From: Avoscillospira sp045652125
GTDB lineage: Bacteria; Bacillota; Clostridia; Oscillospirales; Oscillospiraceae
NCBI GenBank assembly: GCA_045652125.1
Contig: JAZRTT010000037.1
Coordinates: forward strand, 49,097-113,096
Direction of reading: 5' to 3'
DNA length: 64,000 nucleotides
Within the stretch, counting starts at the first letter, position 1. Each line of letters opens with the position of its first letter. Position numbers and translations under genes: made by a program. Below are positions 60,198-64,000 of the stretch, one piece after another. The notes beneath the pieces are model-generated. The model did not search any database. It was given only the letters and a program-made list of their open reading frames with translations, and was not told the origin of the DNA.

Positions 60198-61295
60198 TTA
60201 TATGGATACGCTGTCAAAACATTCGTTGGGCAGTACATCCGAAAGTTCCACCAGTGAGCGGCGCATTCCACCGGTGTAGTCCATAGGGGGGTACTTGGGT
60301 GCTTTAACCGTATCAAGCTGCTTTTTGCGGCTGATGGACATGGTGATGGAGGCAGTTTGATCGGAATCCACAGAAACGGCCACAGTACCGCCCATAAGCT
60401 TGGCGATATGCTGGACCATAGGCAAGCCCAGACCGAGACCCCATTGGGGATCGGGAAGAACGCCCCGCTGATTCATTCGCTGAAAAGCAGCGGACAGCAG
60501 ATCGCTGTCTGGGGCGGAGCAGGCATTACACATTTTCAGCAGGACAGCGGACGGGGTAGTCTGCACCTGAAAATGGATATTTTTGGCTTTGTCACCGTAT
60601 TTCAGGGCATTGGAAAGGAGGTTCAGAACAGCCCGGTCCAAAAGGATGGGATCGGCGGTGATGGCAATGGGTTTTTTGGGGAAGGAGCAGATCAAAGTCC
60701 GTCCTTCACAGCGGCAGAGGTCCACCAGTTCCGAGGATAGCTCCTCCAAATAATCTGTCAGTTGAATTTTTTGGGGCAGGAACGGATAAGTTCCGTTTCG
60801 TATCTGTTCCAGATCGGCAAGGTTGACGGTGATACGGCTGAGCCGATAGACCTGCCGGGTTATGGCAGCAGATTGTTCCTGAAACAGCGGATTTTCCATC
60901 TCTTCCAACTCTTCCGACAGGCGCTGCACAGTGGTGTGCAGATCGGAAAGGGGCTGGCGCAGGACTTGGGCGGCTACTGCCAGGGGATATTTTCCGGCCA
61001 TGACCGGCTGGAAGCCGGACAGGAGGAACAAAGAGCCGTCGGCAAGGGGGAGAATGGTTACGCTGGCCGTGTGTTCAGCCGAAGAGATGGGCAGGGTCAG
61101 GGCATCGCGATGGTTCCAACTGTGATAAGAGGGTGCGCTTTCTCCCAACCAATCCGGCAGGGAGTCGGCGGAGGCAGGTGCAAGGAGCTGTGCCTCGCGG
61201 TTGCAGGAGATTTGCCCATTCTGCCGCAGACAGAACGCCGGCTGCTGCAGCAGGTTCAGCAGAGGTAAAAGTTGATCGACAGTTTGACAAAGCAT
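60198..61295 (-). CDS. Sensor histidine kinase-like protein lacking the phosphoacceptor His
   Basis: This 365-residue protein has an N-terminal PAS-like part (residues 1-105) and a helical dimerisation segment. A HATPase domain follows with the N box RAVLNLLSNALKYG (Asn225, Asn229) and G box GLGLGLPMVQHIAKLMGG. In the H box the expected HELRTPL reads QVLRQPL, so Gln110 replaces His. No membrane segment or response regulator gene is visible. It may bind ATP without classical phosphotransfer. ATG 61295 has GGAGGA 6 bases upstream; the longer frame from 61454 overlaps dnaC and is rejected. Confidence 0.8.
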   Translation of the reverse strand: MLCQTVDQLLPLLNLLQQPAFCLRQNGQISCNREAQLLAPASADSLPDWLGESAPSYHSWNHRDALTLPISSAEHTASVTILPLADGSLFLLSGFQPVMAGKYPLAVAAQVLRQPLSDLHTTVQRLSEELEEMENPLFQEQSAAITRQVYRLSRITVNLADLEQIRNGTYPFLPQKIQLTDYLEELSSELVDLCRCEGRTLICSFPKKPIAITADPILLDRAVLNLLSNALKYGDKAKNIHFQVQTTPSAVLLKMCNACSAPDSDLLSAAFQRMNQRGVLPDPQWGLGLGLPMVQHIAKLMGGTVAVSVDSDQTASITMSISRKKQLDTVKAPKYPPMDYTGGMRRSLVELSDVLPNECFDSVSI

Positions 61296-61344
61296 AGACT
61301 TCCTCCAATCAGACACGCAGATAGGGTGTGTAATTCCGGAAATT

Positions 61345-62319
61345 TTACCCACGATGAATTTGACGGATATCCCGGCCGATAAATTGGCAGACCTGATAAG
61401 CGCCCAGAAGCCGGGAAGCGATGGGGCCGGAGTAGCGCTGACGAATGGCCTCATCGGAAAGGTTGGTGGAGATAATGACCGGTTTGTTATCCATCAGTCT
61501 GGAATTGATAACTTGATAGAGGACAGACTGGGTGAATTGGGTGTTCAGCTCTGTTCCCAGATCATCGATGATCAGCAGATCGCACTCCAGATATTTTCTG
61601 GAAAGGTCGGAGCGGTCGCCGCCGAATTTCATGGTTTCAAAGTCGGAAAACAGTTTGCCTGCGGTGTCATAGACCACGGAGAAACCGCTGTCGGCAACAC
61701 TTCTGGCGATGCAGGCGGATAAAAAGGTTTTACCGAGACCCGGGCTGCCGGTAAACAGCAGGGAAGGGGAATTGCGGCTGAAGTCCCGGGCATAGGAGCG
61801 GCAGCGCTGGTATGTATTCTGCATCAGCTGTCTGGGGCTGACGCCCCAGTTAGGGTCTTGCTCTGTGGGATAGAGGTCCAGACGGAAGCTCTCAAAAGTC
61901 TCTTTTCCCAAAAGGAGGCTGGACAGTTCCTTTTTCTGTTCCTGTCTGCACAGTTCTTTCAGGCATTCACACATGACAGCGCCGACATATCCTCTGCCGC
62001 CGCAGTTGGGGCAGAAGGGGGCGGGGTCGAGAATACTGTCATCCAGGTCATTGGCTTCCAAAAGCCATTCTCGTTCCCGCTGCAGGGCAAGATTTTCCTC
62101 TTTAATGGCGGCGATGGCGGCGGAGGGGTCGGTTCCTTTGCGGAAGGCGGTGGCAACCGCCTGAGAGACGGATTGGCGCATGGCACGTTCAATTTCTTCC
62201 AGACGGGGCACCTGAGCAAAGGCAGATTGTTTTTTTGCGGCAGTTTCTGCTTCAAAGTCTGCTTTCTCCTGTTCCAGCCGTGTCAGAGCGCGGCGGAGTA
62301 CCTGTTCACTGTATGCCAT
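61345..62319 (-). CDS. DnaC/DnaI-type helicase loader ATPase
   Basis: This 324-residue AAA+ protein is predicted to load the replicative helicase. A coiled N-terminal region is followed by a zinc-binding segment CPNCGGRGYVGAVMCEC, then the ATPase with Walker A LLFTGSPGLGKTFL, Walker B DLLIIDDLGTE, and sensor residues in PVIISTNLS. The zinc-finger plus AAA+ layout matches Firmicute DnaI-like loaders, not IstB transposon helpers; no transposase is near. It follows the dnaD-like gene by 3 bases. Confidence 0.9.
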   Translation of the reverse strand: MAYSEQVLRRALTRLEQEKADFEAETAAKKQSAFAQVPRLEEIERAMRQSVSQAVATAFRKGTDPSAAIAAIKEENLALQREREWLLEANDLDDSILDPAPFCPNCGGRGYVGAVMCECLKELCRQEQKKELSSLLLGKETFESFRLDLYPTEQDPNWGVSPRQLMQNTYQRCRSYARDFSRNSPSLLFTGSPGLGKTFLSACIARSVADSGFSVVYDTAGKLFSDFETMKFGGDRSDLSRKYLECDLLIIDDLGTELNTQFTQSVLYQVINSRLMDNKPVIISTNLSDEAIRQRYSGPIASRLLGAYQVCQFIGRDIRQIHRG

Positions 62320-62322
62320 GAA

Positions 62323-63213
62323 TCAATCCTCCCGGTATTGCATCATTCTGGCCACCGCATCTCTGGCCAGTTGACTGGGTGTTGTTTGTGTGGAAGCGGT
62401 TTTTCGGCCGGGGGCCATGTCTCCGGCCTCTATGGCCTGCAGGGTGTGCAGATTTTGTTCGTGCCAGCTTTTCAAAATAGAATGAAGGTATGGCCATTTG
62501 AGTCCGCCTGTATTCAGGCAGGTTTTTTCGTAGGCTTTGGCGATGACCGGTTCGTCAAAACCCCAGTCCAGCCATTGCATGACCATTTTTTCCTCTCCGG
62601 GGGTAAGTTTTCGTCCGGATATTTGCAGCACATTCTGAATTCGTCCGGCTTGGGAGTGGCGTTCCAGCTGCGATTGCATATAGGCTGCTGCTTCTTCCAG
62701 CGTTTCGATTCCCAAATCCGACCAATGGTAGGCTTCCCGCTCGATGGTTCGGACGGAGGGGAGCCGAAGGCTGCCTTTGGTACGGGCTCTTTGGATACAA
62801 AAGGAGATCAGCACGCTGACCACTTCCACCGGCATACCGAGATAGTCATACAGGGACAGGAGAATTTTCAGTTCCTCTGTACTGAGCAGTTTTCCGAGCC
62901 GCCGCTGTGTTTCCCCCACAAGCCGTTGAAAGTCGGTATTCTGCCGCTGCTGACGGATCAGGTCATCTTCAGAATAGACAGGCGGTTGTGCAGGACGCAG
63001 GGCTTTTGGCGGAGTCTCCGGCCACAGGCCCAGCTGCCGCAGGGAAGCGGCGGCACAATCCATTCTGGTAAGGGTCATACGCAGGTCGTGTTTGGCATTT
63101 TCCGCCGAACCACCGGCTCGAAGATATAAATAAAGGAGTGCGCCGTCGGCAGAGGCGGCAGCCAGCAATTTTCGCCAATCCTGCTCCGGTATGTACAAGT
63201 CGCGGTGATCCAT
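62323..63213 (-). CDS. DnaD-domain replication initiation protein
   Basis: This 296-residue protein has a winged-helix-like N-terminal part and a DnaD/DnaB C-terminal domain of the replication restart primosome. Features are LSTEELKILLSLYDYLGMPVEVVSVLI (about 140-165) and ISGRKLTPGEEKMVMQWLDWGFDEPVIAKAYEKTC, which ends near the YxxxIL motif in WPYLHSILKSWHEQ. It is first in an operon with the helicase loader. AAAGGAGA precedes the ATG. Confidence 0.9.
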   Translation of the reverse strand: MDHRDLYIPEQDWRKLLAAASADGALLYLYLRAGGSAENAKHDLRMTLTRMDCAAASLRQLGLWPETPPKALRPAQPPVYSEDDLIRQQRQNTDFQRLVGETQRRLGKLLSTEELKILLSLYDYLGMPVEVVSVLISFCIQRARTKGSLRLPSVRTIEREAYHWSDLGIETLEEAAAYMQSQLERHSQAGRIQNVLQISGRKLTPGEEKMVMQWLDWGFDEPVIAKAYEKTCLNTGGLKWPYLHSILKSWHEQNLHTLQAIEAGDMAPGRKTASTQTTPSQLARDAVARMMQYRED

Positions 63214-63253
63214 AATAGAATCTCCTTTGCGTCAAAATTTCTGTTTTTCGGAT

Positions 63254-63282
63254 AGTATAGCACAGATTTCGCCGCAGGACAA
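63254..63282 (-). promoter_or_regulatory. Promoter of the dnaD-dnaC operon
   Basis: On the minus strand TTGTCC (63282-63277) and TATACT (63259-63254) have a 17-base spacer. Confidence 0.65.
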
Positions 63283-63706
63283 ATAAAAGCTTCAAATTTC
63301 GCAAAATCCGGCAGGGGAACAGGCGGCAATTGGGACGGAGCGGCAGGCATAAATTTTCTGTTGTCACTTTCAATAAACGGTCGGACTTGGTTTTGTATAA
63401 CCTTAACGAAAATTTGAAAAAAAGCGAAAATGAACTGTTAAAATTAAGATAGAGCTTGCGAAAATTATGGAAAATGGTATAATGTTAAGCGGATTGTATT
63501 GCTGTTCTGTGCGGCAAATGGCTTAACAGCAGGGTACAAACCATTGTTATTTTAAGAAAATTTCATACAGGTGAGATCGTGTGAACGCAAAAAGAAAGAA
63601 GGGGTGCTGTAGATTTTCGATGCGTATTCCGCGGCATGGGGTGACCCGTGATCTCGCTGATATGGATTTTTTATAATGATAAAAATGAAAGGGGAAATTT
63701 GAATCA
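63283..63706 (+). promoter_or_regulatory. Upstream region of the secreted protein gene
   Basis: In this 424-base AT-rich stretch I see a probable promoter, TTGCGA (63456-63461) with TATAAT (63478-63483) and a 16-base spacer. That would leave an untranslated leader of about 215 bases, long enough for control, but I recognise no riboswitch. A second TATAAT at 63672-63677 has no matching -35. I find no credible gene. Confidence 0.5.
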
Positions 63707-64000
63707 ATGAAAAAGAACGTCAAACGTACATTGGCGCTTCTTCTCAGCTTGATCATGATTCTGGGCATGATGCCCACCATGGCTCTGGCGAATGAGACGG
63801 AGTGTTCCCATGAGTACGCAAATTATCAATTTGACGAAATCTTGAAGAAGTACGTAAAGACATGTACGCTTTGCAGCGAAACAGTTGTCAATGAGAACAT
63901 CCTGGGCCCGCTGCCTGAGGATTTCCTGATGGAACTGTATGCTGCCGGCATCTCTCTGGACAATGTCTATGAGTCCGATGCCTCCGGTTGGGGCAAAAAC
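63707..64000 (+). CDS. Secreted protein, N-terminal part (runs off right edge)
   Basis: The 98 visible codons start with a clear Sec signal peptide: a KKNVKR positive end, a hydrophobic core LALLLSLIMILGMM, and a probable cut after MALA. The mature part begins with a short segment holding CSHEY and KTCTLC, a Cys-His-Cys-Cys arrangement like the small zinc-ribbon-like repeats in clostridial surface proteins. The sequence then reads into PEDFLMELYAAGISLDNVY. AAAGGGGA lies 11 bases upstream of ATG. The function cannot be told from this fragment. Confidence 0.75.
   Translation, partial: MKKNVKRTLALLLSLIMILGMMPTMALANETECSHEYANYQFDEILKKYVKTCTLCSETVVNENILGPLPEDFLMELYAAGISLDNVYESDASGWGKN

Noticed and set aside
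61345..62319. IstB-type transposon helper
   Set aside because: No transposase or inverted repeats flank it. The zinc-finger layout and dnaD neighbour point to a helicase loader.
63541..63706. Riboswitch in the leader of the last gene
   Set aside because: I looked for T-box, c-di-GMP and similar conserved cores and saw none. Only weak complementarity (GAGATC/GATCTC) is present.

Overview
The window is a chromosomal segment of a spore-forming, low-oxygen Firmicute of the class Clostridia, most like gut Oscillospirales. This rests on forespore genes spoVAD and spoVAE, T-box leaders, the DnaD/DnaC-type primosome, the RNase M5 and TrmK/Nif3 gene pairs, strong AGGAGG ribosome-binding sites, GTG/TTG starts, and moderate base composition. 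No taxonomic search was run. Coding density is high. There is no rRNA operon, prophage, insertion sequence or CRISPR array.

Layout. 0-8 kb: a truncated guanine deaminase, a WYL regulator, a phosphohexomutase, a cysteine-rich DUF2284 protein, MnmE and a calcium-type P-ATPase. 8.2-20.5 kb: one large branched-chain amino acid operon (ilvB-ilvN-ilvC-ilvD-leuA-leuC-leuD-leuB-DUF815 ATPase-ilvA) behind a single T-box leader. It runs from pyruvate and threonine to valine, isoleucine and leucine precursors and ends at a 20-bp hairpin. 20.5-26.6 kb: two dihydrouridine synthases, a molybdopterin-binding protein, spoVAD-spoVAE followed by an unannotated Asn/Gln-rich micro-gene, and a dusB-ECF sigma-anti-sigma operon.

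26.6-36 kb is a carbohydrate locus. It holds a binding-protein ABC importer without its own ATPase, a LacA/Maa-type acetyltransferase, galE, a mutarotase fused to an SGNH hydrolase, a DUF4432 mutarotase-like protein and a sugar isomerase-like TIM barrel. 36-39.6 kb: trmO, then a copper operon (csoR-copA) with its operator inside a consensus promoter. 39.6-42 kb: tRNA-Gly(CCC), a MerR/TipA-type regulator, a DUF3786 protein and tRNA-Asp(GTC). Each tRNA gene is followed by unusual repeats related to its own 3' part.

42-55 kb: alaS behind an alanine T-box, then hinT, a HAD phosphatase, comEC, holA, rnmV, an ABC-F ATPase, an Mrp-type Fe-S carrier, a DUF1858 protein, trmK, a Nif3 protein and a YebC protein. 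Spacing in this stretch is mostly tight or overlapping. 55-64 kb: an amidohydrolase, a CofE-like ligase, trkA-trkH, a dnaD-dnaC-sensor kinase operon on the minus strand, and the start of a secreted protein running off the right edge.

The observations I rate highest are the three-way-junction element next to tRNA-Asp, the GalM-SGNH fusion close to an acetyltransferase, a CopZ-like protein encoded in frame inside copA with its own ribosome-binding site, and the Asn/Gln-rich micro-gene behind spoVAE.
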